Origin: a virus | Length of the DNA: 38,361 nt | Reading direction: 5' to 3' (one strand) | Virus record (IMG/VR): IMGVR_UViG_3300043424_000137 | Span: 1-38,361 of that record | Shown here: piece after piece, positions 28,296-35,785 of the stretch | Layout of the letters: every line of letters starts with the position of its first letter | Numbering within the stretch: the first letter of the stretch is position 1 | Notes under the pieces: generated by a model | Told to the model about the DNA's origin: nothing | What the model saw: only the letters and a program-made list of their open reading frames with translations | Databases searched by the model: none | Made by a program: the position numbers and the translations under genes

Positions 28296-29878
28296 CAGTC
28301 TTCGGGCCCTTCGAGCGGATCCTCTAGCACTGACTCCTCTTCGTACTCTTCCTCCTCATCCATCGGCAGATCTGTATCCTCAAACGCCGGCTCGCCGCCC
28401 ATCGTCACAGCAGGCTGTGATCCACCGCCAGCGTTGACCTCGCTCGGATCTGTATCGAGCACAATGTCCATCTCATCGAGCATGGCCAGCTCCGCCTGAC
28501 GGGCAAGCAGCACATCATCGAGATCGCCGCCCTGCTCGCTGATTACTTGGCCCAGCGTCTTGAAGCCGCAACGCACCGCATCCTTATAGGCGTTCACCTC
28601 ACGCTGCGGATCAACCCATTCCCAGCTGCGAGGGATCCAGCGGCTGGCGCGGTAGCGGTCAGGGTTGGTTTCGTATGCAGGCAGGTTCAGCTCACCGCTC
28701 AACACCGCCATATCGAGCCAGTTCTCGTAGACGATCTGATGGAAGTTCTCAATGAAGAACCGCTGCAGCACTTTGTACGTGTCGCGCTCTTCCAGCAGGC
28801 TCAGACGGCTGCTGCTGTAGTTGCTCTCTGAGAAGTTCTTGCTGATGCTCTCGAAGCTGACGCCAACGCCAGCGGCTACAGCGCGCAGCATCGATCGCGT
28901 GAACGGTTCCAGCTGGCCGTCCGGTGCATTCAGATCTGGCACCGTCACACTCTCGCCCGGCGCCAGATACTTGAACACACCAGGAGAGAACTCACTCACG
29001 CGCTCGCCCTCATAGATCTCATCGCCGATCAGCTCACCCTCAGGCGATTGGATGAATCCCATCAGTGCGCTGCTAGCCCGAGCCCGTACCACCTCGGCCT
29101 CTTCATAGCCCTGCAGCATGTGCAGCCGCATCAGCGCCGAAGCGAACCATGTGACGCCGCGCGTCTGCCCCGGCCGCTCGGGCAGGAACAGATGAATTAC
29201 CTCATCAGCAGGCACCCGGATCCGTCGGCCATTCGTCCGCGGGTTGCCCGCATACGTATCACCCGGATGGTTGGCATAGAAGTGATAAGCCTGCGGGCGC
29301 AGGTAGCCATCCACCTCAATGCCCATCCGCACCGTGTTACCGGCCGCGGCCTGTGGGATATCGTCGTCGATCAAGTAATCAGCTTCCAGCACCTGCAGCG
29401 CAAACGGCACCCGTGACCCACCGAACGGCTGGCGAATCATCCGCACGAACACCTCGCCGCTCTCCGCCAAGCTGCGGCACAGCAGCCGCTCCATATCGTG
29501 GAATCCCAGCAGGCCGCTCACATCACAGCGGCTTTTATGCATCCACTTCTCCCATGCCTCATGGATCTGGCCATTGATCGCCTGATCCAGCCGCCCGCCA
29601 CGTTGCATCCGCACCTGTGACTGATGCTTAATGCCGTGCCCGATCACATTGTTCTGAATGCTCCGCAACGCTTGCCGCGCATAGTCGTTGTCACGGCACA
29701 GCTGCCGCGCACGATTGCGCAGCGCCTTGAAGCTGCTCTTGATTTCGCTGTCAGCACTGGTGCCGCTTGTCACCCAGTCAGCCGTCAGCCGGCTAACACG
29801 CGCACCCTGATACGCCCGCGCACGAGGCCGCACAGGCTCAAACCCCATTGCCTTGAACAACCGCGTGCGCAATCCCAT
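28295..29878 (-). CDS. Portal protein (lambda family)
   Basis: A 527-residue dodecameric ring protein for DNA entry and exit. Lambda-type portal features: NRARQLCRDNDYARQALRSI, NNVIGHGIKHQSQ, GEVFVRMIRQPFG, QVLEADYLID, GTVRMGIEVD-like block NTVRMGIEVDGYLRPQAYHF, HLFLPERPGQTRGVTWFASAL, SFESISKNFSESNYSSSRLSLLEE. It ends with a very acidic tail (DEEEEYEEESVLEDP). It lies between the gpW-like gene and the protease-capsid gene, as in lambda B. Confidence 0.93.
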   Translation of the reverse strand: MGLRTRLFKAMGFEPVRPRARAYQGARVSRLTADWVTSGTSADSEIKSSFKALRNRARQLCRDNDYARQALRSIQNNVIGHGIKHQSQVRMQRGGRLDQAINGQIHEAWEKWMHKSRCDVSGLLGFHDMERLLCRSLAESGEVFVRMIRQPFGGSRVPFALQVLEADYLIDDDIPQAAAGNTVRMGIEVDGYLRPQAYHFYANHPGDTYAGNPRTNGRRIRVPADEVIHLFLPERPGQTRGVTWFASALMRLHMLQGYEEAEVVRARASSALMGFIQSPEGELIGDEIYEGERVSEFSPGVFKYLAPGESVTVPDLNAPDGQLEPFTRSMLRAVAAGVGVSFESISKNFSESNYSSSRLSLLEERDTYKVLQRFFIENFHQIVYENWLDMAVLSGELNLPAYETNPDRYRASRWIPRSWEWVDPQREVNAYKDAVRCGFKTLGQVISEQGGDLDDVLLARQAELAMLDEMDIVLDTDPSEVNAGGGSQPAVTMGGEPAFEDTDLPMDEEEEYEEESVLEDPLEGPED

Positions 29879-30444
29879 CAGAACCTCACGAATAGGTTGT
29901 GCGGATTGCCCAAGCCGTTGGCGATTAGATCCGCCATCTGCTCACGCTTCACCTCAGCCTTAAGCCTACTTTCACGTTCCATCAGCTCGCCCAGATCCAG
30001 CTTGGTAAAGCTGCGGCTGCCGATGCTGTACTGCTTAGCGCCGCCGCTAACAATCGCGCGGATCGCAGCCTGCACTGCATCCAAATCGATCTGCGCCTGC
30101 GACCGCCCATCAAATGCACCCGGTGTGCCCGCATAGGACAGCGCCGCATCCACCGTCAGCTGGCCGGCGCCCAGCGTGATAACCGAGCCGCTCTTGCTGG
30201 CAATCGCCTGCCAGTACCACGTGCCAGCATCGAAGCCACTACTGACATTGGCCGCGATAGTGAATTCCCATCCAGTGCCGTAGGCAGTGCCGACAACTGA
30301 CGCACCCTCGCTAGCCGTATTGGTGCGCAGCCAGTAGGTCAGCGTGTAGTCGGCGCTGCTGACAATGTTTCCTAGGTTGTCGGTGCCGGCGATATCAATC
30401 CAGCGGATCGTGTCGCCTGCCCTGATTGTCGCGGGAATCTGCAC
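29878..30444 (-). CDS. gpW-like head-tail joining protein with N-terminal beta domain
   Basis: A 188-residue protein at the lambda W position between large terminase and portal. The C-terminal 70 residues (DLDAVQAAIRAIVSGGAKQYSIGSRSFTKLDLGELMERESRLKAEV) match the gpW pattern of two helices around a hairpin. The first 110 residues are an added beta-sandwich (TIRAGDTIRWIDIAGTDNLG, YTLTYWLRT, FTIAANVSSGFDAGTWYWQA). The added domain is known to me from other siphovirus genes of this kind. The stop shares one base with the portal start. Confidence 0.75.
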   Translation of the reverse strand: MQIPATIRAGDTIRWIDIAGTDNLGNIVSSADYTLTYWLRTNTASEGASVVGTAYGTGWEFTIAANVSSGFDAGTWYWQAIASKSGSVITLGAGQLTVDAALSYAGTPGAFDGRSQAQIDLDAVQAAIRAIVSGGAKQYSIGSRSFTKLDLGELMERESRLKAEVKREQMADLIANGLGNPHNLFVRF

Positions 30445-30447
30445 GGC

Positions 30448-32304
30448 CTACCAGTTGCTGACAAATCCAGGCCCAGCCGCTATCGGCTGTTGCTTCCTTG
30501 ATCTTAGCGGTGCTTTCTTCCCTTCCTCTAGCTGCACTCGCAACTGTTCCCACATCGTCGCCTTGTTCATCTTGCGCCCATAGATCAACATCGCCGCGTA
30601 GCCATAGACCGCGCAATCCAGCGCCTCGTTCCGATCGCCTGCCTTCTTCACCCATTCCCTGATCGGGAACCCGCGGTGATACCGCAAGGCCTGCCGCTCA
30701 CTGGTCAGCTGGCGGTAGTACTCATCATCGGCAGCAAGCCCGAAGTTCAAACCGCCGGTGGTCTCGTTATGACGCAGCCGCCCGAACAACGTCGTCTTGA
30801 TCGTGTCGGTGCCCAGCTGGTACAGCGTCACGCCGCGCTTGATCACCTTGCCGCGCCAGTTCACGTCAACCTTGCTGCCCTTGCCGACTGCCGGGCTGTT
30901 GCGCCTGCTGCTGCCCTTGATCGCCACCACACCGCGCGACACGCGATCACGCACGTACCTGTACACCTCATGGGTGCAGTGGCCGCCAGAGTCCACCGCC
31001 ACCTGCGCCAGCTTCAGGTGCTTGCCGCCCTCCGTCTCCCACTCAGTCGCCAGCACATGATCCAGTTGCTCCCATACATCCGTCTGCGTTGGGTCACCCA
31101 TCAGCTCCTGATGCCACACCAGCCAGCCCGTCTCACCCTCGCCCCATCCCCACACGCTCACCGCTAGCCGGTTGTCCTGCACGTCAACACCACCAGTGAG
31201 CAACACCACGCCAGCAGGGCACACGCCGGGCTTGTACTCAAGGCGCCGCGCCATCAATCCATCAGCGCTCACCTTGGCCGCGTAATCCTCCTCCCACGTC
31301 TCAGCCAGCCGCGTATTGACGAACGACTTCAACGCCGGTGCATCGCCCTTGGCCCGCAGGAAGTCATCCACCAGCTGCTCCCAGCTGCACCATCCCAGCG
31401 GGCTGTAGAGCCCACTCAGATGGAATCCAGCCGTGCGCCCATTGCTCGGTGCTGTCGCACGCCACTCACCGCCGCGCAGCATTGCCGGCTTGTGCATCTC
31501 CTCAAACCGCTCGCCGCAGTGCTCGCACTGATACCGCGCAGTCTCCGGCTTGCCATCGGCCCACTTCAGCTGCCCCCACTTGAGCCACTCCATCGCGCCA
31601 CACGCCGGGCATGGCACATAGAACCGCCGCTGATCACTCCGCTGATACTCCGCCTCGATCCGTGAGAAGTCCTTCACGGTTGGTGTGCTGGTGAGCAGGA
31701 TCTTGCGCCGCGCGAACGTCGTCGTCCGCCGCTCCGCCAAACTCACCGGATCGCCTTCACCATCCACATCAGCAGGGAAGGCATCCACTTCATCGCAGAA
31801 CAAATACCTACACGGCGCTGAGCGCAGCCCGGTGGCGCTGTTCGCCCCGGCCATCAGCATGATGCCGCCGCTGAACTCTTTGCTGAACATCGTGTTGCCA
31901 GAGTCGCGGCTCCTGGCAGGTGCGATCTTGGCCGCCAGCACCGGCGTCTCCGTGATCATGCTCTCAAGCCGTTGCTTGCTCAGACGCTTCGCCATCTCGA
32001 TCGTTGGCTGCACGCACAGCATCGGGCCCGGCGCATGGTCGATCACATAGCCCAGCCAGTTGCTGCCCGCCTCCGTCTTCCCTGTCTGCGCCGCGAACAT
32101 CATCACCACTCGTTGCACCGGGCTCTCGCTGCTCAGGCAATCCATCGGCTCGCGCAGGTAAGGCGTCCGATCCGTGCGCCACGGCCCCGGCTCCGCGCTC
32201 GCTTTGCTGCTCAGCTTTCGATATCGATCCGCCCACTCGCTCACCGTCAACGGCGTCTCAGGCCGCAGGCCCTCGAGGAACCCATCACGCCACGCATCAG
32301 CCAT
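30448..32304 (-). CDS. Terminase large subunit, GpA family
   Basis: A 618-residue motor from MADAWRDGFLEG at 32304, overlapping the small terminase end by eight bases. GpA features: PWRTDRTPYLREPMD, the ATPase loop MFAAQTGKTEAGSN (about 69-82), Walker B YLFCDEVDAFPADVDGEG, TSTPTVKDFSRIEAEYQRSDQRRFYVPCPACG ... CEHCGERFEE zinc ribbon, and the nuclease start TGGVDVQDNRLAVSVWGWG. GpA-type enzymes usually cut at a cos site, but none is identified here. Confidence 0.95.
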   Translation of the reverse strand: MADAWRDGFLEGLRPETPLTVSEWADRYRKLSSKASAEPGPWRTDRTPYLREPMDCLSSESPVQRVVMMFAAQTGKTEAGSNWLGYVIDHAPGPMLCVQPTIEMAKRLSKQRLESMITETPVLAAKIAPARSRDSGNTMFSKEFSGGIMLMAGANSATGLRSAPCRYLFCDEVDAFPADVDGEGDPVSLAERRTTTFARRKILLTSTPTVKDFSRIEAEYQRSDQRRFYVPCPACGAMEWLKWGQLKWADGKPETARYQCEHCGERFEEMHKPAMLRGGEWRATAPSNGRTAGFHLSGLYSPLGWCSWEQLVDDFLRAKGDAPALKSFVNTRLAETWEEDYAAKVSADGLMARRLEYKPGVCPAGVVLLTGGVDVQDNRLAVSVWGWGEGETGWLVWHQELMGDPTQTDVWEQLDHVLATEWETEGGKHLKLAQVAVDSGGHCTHEVYRYVRDRVSRGVVAIKGSSRRNSPAVGKGSKVDVNWRGKVIKRGVTLYQLGTDTIKTTLFGRLRHNETTGGLNFGLAADDEYYRQLTSERQALRYHRGFPIREWVKKAGDRNEALDCAVYGYAAMLIYGRKMNKATMWEQLRVQLEEGKKAPLRSRKQQPIAAGPGFVSNW

Positions 32305-32833
32305 CACACAGCTCCACAAGCGCCGCACGGTGCTCTTGCGTCAGCACCGCATGGATCACAACCGGATCCGTCTCACCGGCCAGCTGGTGGCTCAATCTGT
32401 CCGCCAAGTTCGCCAGCGCCTCACGCACACTGCGGCCCATCTTGAACGCTTCTTTCTTCACCTCATCCGCAGCCACCAACTCACCCCGCTGCTGCGTCAC
32501 CTGCAGCTTTGCTAGCTCTGCCTGATAGTGCTCACGCCGCGCCCTGCTCTCATTCAGGTCCGGGATCGCATCATCCGGCAGCCCCTCAACACGCCGCTTC
32601 AACTCCGCTGCATCACGCGGTGGTGGATCCTCCACTGGATCAGCCCGCCGGACCTTGCTGTTGTGCGTTGCCTTCGTGTTCTTGTCCCATAGCTTGATCG
32701 CAAGATCACGATCCAGCCACCGCTTGCCATCCTTCTCCACCACCGCAGCAGCGATCCGCGCCTTGCTCGCAGCCGTAACCGTGCCCTTGGCGCACCCTTT
32801 GATCGCTGCAAACTCACTAAACGTGACTAGCAA
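32297..32833 (-). CDS. Terminase small subunit (Nu1-like)
   Basis: A 178-residue DNA-recognition subunit. The start is TTG 32833 (MLVTFSEFA), with AGGAG ten bases upstream. The N-terminal FSEFAAIKGCAKGTVTAASKARI is a winged-helix DNA-binding motif. The long helical middle (LNESRARREHYQAELAKLQVTQQRGELVAADEVKKEAFKMGRSVREALANLADRL) is typical of Nu1/DUF1441 subunits. It binds the packaging site and loads the large subunit, whose gene overlaps its end. Confidence 0.85.
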   Translation of the reverse strand: MLVTFSEFAAIKGCAKGTVTAASKARIAAAVVEKDGKRWLDRDLAIKLWDKNTKATHNSKVRRADPVEDPPPRDAAELKRRVEGLPDDAIPDLNESRARREHYQAELAKLQVTQQRGELVAADEVKKEAFKMGRSVREALANLADRLSHQLAGETDPVVIHAVLTQEHRAALVELCDG

Positions 32834-32848
32834 GCCTTAATCACTCCT

Positions 32849-32885
32849 AGTTCAATTCAATACTATGCAACTATTGAACTCTCAA
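32849..32885 (-). promoter_or_regulatory. Candidate late promoter with inverted-repeat operator
   Basis: Leftward TTGAGA (32885-32880), 17-base spacer, TATTGA (32862-32857). The perfect inverted repeat AGTTCAAT / ATTGAACT (32873-32880 and 32849-32856, 16 bases apart) straddles these boxes. It precedes the terminase operon by about 16 bases. An operator for a dimeric regulator over the late promoter is the simplest reading. Confidence 0.45.
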
Positions 32886-33026
32886 ACTGGGATTGGGGTG
32901 AGATTGCCGAGATCCCTTGCGCCGCAATGGTTTGAGAGGTTTAGCGGCTGGCGCTAGACGATTCGGGTGCGAACGAACGACCCACACAGTGTTGGCGTGG
33001 AAGGACCCGCGCGCGGTCTCGCGGCA

Positions 33027-33719
33027 TCATCGAGCGGTCGCGATGGCTTTGTCGAGCGCAGCGCTGAGCAGGTCATTGAAGTTGCGAGCGACGATCTTCT
33101 CGCCGATGTCTTGAATGGGGAAGCGACCTGTGTATCGCGGTGCTGCTGATGCTGCGATGAAGTAGGGGAACAGCTGCTCGCGTGATCGGCGATAGATACC
33201 AGGCGGTCGGTTGCCTGCCCCTCGTGGTGTGCCGACAAAGAAGCCGCCCCGTTTGTTGGTGGTGCTCAGTCCCTTGCTGATGGATCGCAGGGTCGCGAGG
33301 CTGACGTTGCCTGCGTCTGTGGTCTTGACAAGGGCGGTGGGTACCAGGGCGGTGCCAGGGGAGAGGGTGCCGTCGTTGTCAGCGCCAGCGAAGTAACGCT
33401 CAAAGCCCTTGGCTACACGTGGTCCGCCTTGGATGCCATAGCGGAGATAGCGGGCACGGTTACGGCCGGGCTCGTTGTTGGCGAAGACATAGGCGGTGAG
33501 GGTCGTCTTCTTGGCCTTGTCTACCAGGAAGGCTGTCTGCGTGAACTTGACGGGCCCTTGGAAGTATTGGCGGGTTGCGCCGTTGAGGGATTGCCTGGCC
33601 TTGAAGGCCACGTCGTTCAGCGCGACGGACGTGGCGAAGGGCAGCTGCTTAGCGACAGTCGCAGACCATCGCGTGGCATCCACGAGGCCCTGCTGATCGA
33701 TCTCAAGGGTGATGGCCAT
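33027..33719 (-). CDS. Possible minor tail protein Z-like protein
   Basis: A 230-residue protein: LVDATRWSATVAKQLPFATSVALNDVAFKARQSLNGATRQYFQGPVKFTQTAFLVDKAKKTTLTAYVF ... RYLRYGIQGG. The start resembles the gpZ-type head-tail family (AINRVA/ALNDVA helix, then basic strand). It lies upstream of the small terminase, outside the usual connector block, and 193 bp separate the two genes. The identification is tentative; it could be another structural protein. Confidence 0.45.
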   Translation of the reverse strand: MAITLEIDQQGLVDATRWSATVAKQLPFATSVALNDVAFKARQSLNGATRQYFQGPVKFTQTAFLVDKAKKTTLTAYVFANNEPGRNRARYLRYGIQGGPRVAKGFERYFAGADNDGTLSPGTALVPTALVKTTDAGNVSLATLRSISKGLSTTNKRGGFFVGTPRGAGNRPPGIYRRSREQLFPYFIAASAAPRYTGRFPIQDIGEKIVARNFNDLLSAALDKAIATAR

Positions 33720-33759
33720 GCACCAAGGGTAGGGCCGTCAACGAGGCGGCCCATTGTCA

Positions 33760-34890
33760 TCAGGCGTTGATCGTTGCAGTTGAAGGATCAACCTCGTGAC
33801 GGCTGATAGGTGCAGGCGGCGTGTACGCCTCAGTGATCAGCTTGTAGATGGACTGGCAAACCACCACAGCGTCGCGCAGCTTGGCAACGTCATCACTGAC
33901 GGAGTAGATGCCCATCTCCTGCTGGCGAAGTTCCCGCAGGTAGGACTCAGAGCCTTCGCGGGCCAGGGTGTTTTTGATAAACGCCTCCAAGGATTCAGCC
34001 GATTCCTGCAGGTTGTTGAGCTTCAGCCGGTAGCTGCGCACGTCGTCCTGAATCTGAAATGCGCGGCGTTCGGCCTCCAGCTCTTCAGCGGTTTTCTTTG
34101 GCGCAGGCTTGGCCTTTGCCTTGGCCCGTGGCGGTGCGGCGGCGGCCTGTTGCTTGGCTGGATCGGCAGGCTTCTCGCCAACCGTCAGTGCATCCTGCTT
34201 GGCCTCCTCGATCTCCCGTTCTTCACGGGCCTTGAGCTGCTTCAGCCCCTCCTTCTTGCGCAGGTAATCGGTGGATTCCGTTTCCGTTGGTGGGCGGGGC
34301 TGGCCTTTGCGCTGCCGCTTGTCTGGCGGGATCGACTCATAGGCTTCCTGCCAAGCGGTCAAGACCTCGGGCTGGGATTCAGCGAATGGAGGCTCCATCT
34401 CAAATGGGACAGACGGCGCTCCTGGCTGGTTCAAAAGGGGTTTATTCCAGTCATCCACGCGCCGCATAATTGATGCGTAAGGGCGCAGCTGGCTGACGCT
34501 GGTGGGCAGCGGCAACGGCAACATGCCACGCTCTGCTCGCTGCTCGTTGACAGCAACGAAGTTGGCGTAGAGCACCGACCACATGATCAGCGTCGTAGCC
34601 GTGTTGTCACTGATCGGCTTTTCTCCGCCTTCAAGCCTGAAGTCGCGACGCTTCAGCCACTCGGCCCAGCCACGAGCCTTCTCATCCGGGCGCCACACGT
34701 CGTCGCGGCTAAAGTCACCCGACCACTTCATGCGACTGAGTTCAGAGCCCAGCAGCAGTCGCCCGCGCCAATCCAGGTCACAGAGCAGCTCGATGTTGCG
34801 GATGCCGATGGAACACCGCTGCTCGGGGCTCATGTCGGCTGATGTTGCTTGCAGGCCCAGTGGTGGGGCAACGGTCGTCAGGTCTGTCAT
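33760..34890 (-). CDS. 376-residue ParB/replication-accessory-like protein of unknown function
   Basis: The N-terminal part (SIGIRNIELLCDLDWRGRLLLGSEL ... WAEWLKRRDFRLEGG ... TTLIMWSVLYANF) and LPLPTSVSQLRPYAS resemble phrases of plasmid ParB-like and replication-accessory proteins (LPxSxxQxRPL). A long charged coiled coil and Lys/Ala/Pro-rich linker follow (KEGLKQLKAREEREIEEAKQ; PRAKAKAKPAPKKTAEEL). A helical end follows. It may bind DNA near the replication region. A hairpin lies 20 bases before its ATG. No family is certain. Confidence 0.5.
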   Translation of the reverse strand: MTDLTTVAPPLGLQATSADMSPEQRCSIGIRNIELLCDLDWRGRLLLGSELSRMKWSGDFSRDDVWRPDEKARGWAEWLKRRDFRLEGGEKPISDNTATTLIMWSVLYANFVAVNEQRAERGMLPLPLPTSVSQLRPYASIMRRVDDWNKPLLNQPGAPSVPFEMEPPFAESQPEVLTAWQEAYESIPPDKRQRKGQPRPPTETESTDYLRKKEGLKQLKAREEREIEEAKQDALTVGEKPADPAKQQAAAAPPRAKAKAKPAPKKTAEELEAERRAFQIQDDVRSYRLKLNNLQESAESLEAFIKNTLAREGSESYLRELRQQEMGIYSVSDDVAKLRDAVVVCQSIYKLITEAYTPPAPISRHEVDPSTATINA

Positions 34891-34912
34891 GGTGGTGGTG
34901 CTGTGTTGAAGT

Positions 34913-34952
34913 GTCGCCTCCGAAACATGCCCTTTTCGGAGGCGACGTTTTT
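34913..34952 (+). terminator. Strong terminator oriented rightward, against local genes
   Basis: GTCGCCTCCGAAA (34913-34925), loop of 8, TTTCGGAGGCGAC (34934-34946), then GTTTTT to 34952: a perfect 13-bp stem with U-tract only for rightward transcription. All genes here run leftward, so it would end antisense transcripts. In leftward RNA it forms a strong leader hairpin 20 bases before the 34890 start. Confidence 0.75.
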
Positions 34953-34960
34953 CTCAGTGA

Positions 34961-35521
34961 TCAGACGGCTGCCGTCTCTTCGTGAGCAGGGGCCAACACG
35001 CGGCTAAGGTCAGCCAGCTTGCGACCGGCATCGCTGGCGGCAAGCAGGCCAGCAACGTCACCACCCGTGGCGCGGTAGGCATCCATGGTGCGAACGAACT
35101 CGTCGCGCACCTTGCTGAACTTGGCGGCGAACTTCTCGGTGGCCATCAGAGCGTCGGACTCGTTGACGAGCCGGATCTCGCCGGACTCCTTCACCAGCGT
35201 TAAGCGCAGGCCGACGAGGTTGTAGAGCAGAACGTTGATCTTGCTAATGCCGGCTGTAACCGAACGCTCAGTCAGGCCGCCATCGCTGGCCGCGACAACC
35301 TCGCCCACCGTGCATCTGCGGCCCAGGTACTCGACCAACTGAAGGACGTAGCCGGTGGTGTTGTAAGCCTTGCCGCTGATCAGGTGATCGCGGTTGTTCT
35401 CCAAGATCAGATCCTGAAGTCCGGTCTTGTTTTGCAAGCGAGCCAGGAGGTCGTCGGCGGAAAGGCAGAGGGGCTCCAGAGCGGTCTTGGAGTCACCGTT
35501 AAAAAGGCGCCGTGCGGGCAT
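34961..35521 (-). CDS. Putative winged-helix DNA-binding regulator
   Basis: A 186-residue protein from MPARRLFNGD at 35521 (the longer frame to 35632 has an unlikely N terminus). The middle part, GYVLQLVEYLGRRCTVGEVV ... LTERSVTAGISKINVLLYNLVGLRLTLVKESGEIRLVNE, looks like a winged helix: helix, turn, recognition helix and a strand-loop-strand wing. The C-terminal half is helical. It is the first gene left of the iteron region and could recognise these repeats, as an initiator or autoregulator. This is inference. Confidence 0.55.
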   Translation of the reverse strand: MPARRLFNGDSKTALEPLCLSADDLLARLQNKTGLQDLILENNRDHLISGKAYNTTGYVLQLVEYLGRRCTVGEVVAASDGGLTERSVTAGISKINVLLYNLVGLRLTLVKESGEIRLVNESDALMATEKFAAKFSKVRDEFVRTMDAYRATGGDVAGLLAASDAGRKLADLSRVLAPAHEETAAV

Positions 35522-35624
35522 GGTCAAACCGCCGAATGGCGGGAACTGTGTTGAGCGCGTTGTGCGCTGCAAACACGTTACACGCAGATGAGGTGTTGCG
35601 CAATGCGATGAAGGCCTGGCCTCA

Positions 35625-35785
35625 CCTGTCAACCTGTCAACCTTGCCAACGTTGCCCCTATAGCTCCTTTTTCTACCCTCTCCCCTTTTTATTAAATCCT
35701 TTAGAAAGGTTGGGAGGTTAGTAAGGTTAGGGGAGTCGCTGCGCTGCAGTGGATCTCAGCCTGCCAACCTTTCCGCTGAGGTTGG
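35625..35785. other. Candidate replication origin with iterons and AT-rich tract
   Basis: Left cluster: CAACCT at 35630 and 35638, CAAC at 35647 (spacing 8 and 9). An AT/pyrimidine-rich tract follows (35657-35706, including ttttattaaa). The right cluster in the opposite orientation is AGGTTGG 35707, AGGTTAG 35715 and AGGTTAG 35724 (spacing 8 and 9). A further inverted pair CCAACCT 35764-35770 / AGGTTGG 35779-35785 lies in the last primase codons. Iterons beside an easily melted tract next to PrimPol-helicase suggest an origin. Confidence 0.5.

Noticed and set aside
32834-33026. A cos site next to the terminase genes
   Set aside because: The GpA-type terminase makes a cos site likely, but I could not recognise a nicking site or binding repeats with confidence in this gap.
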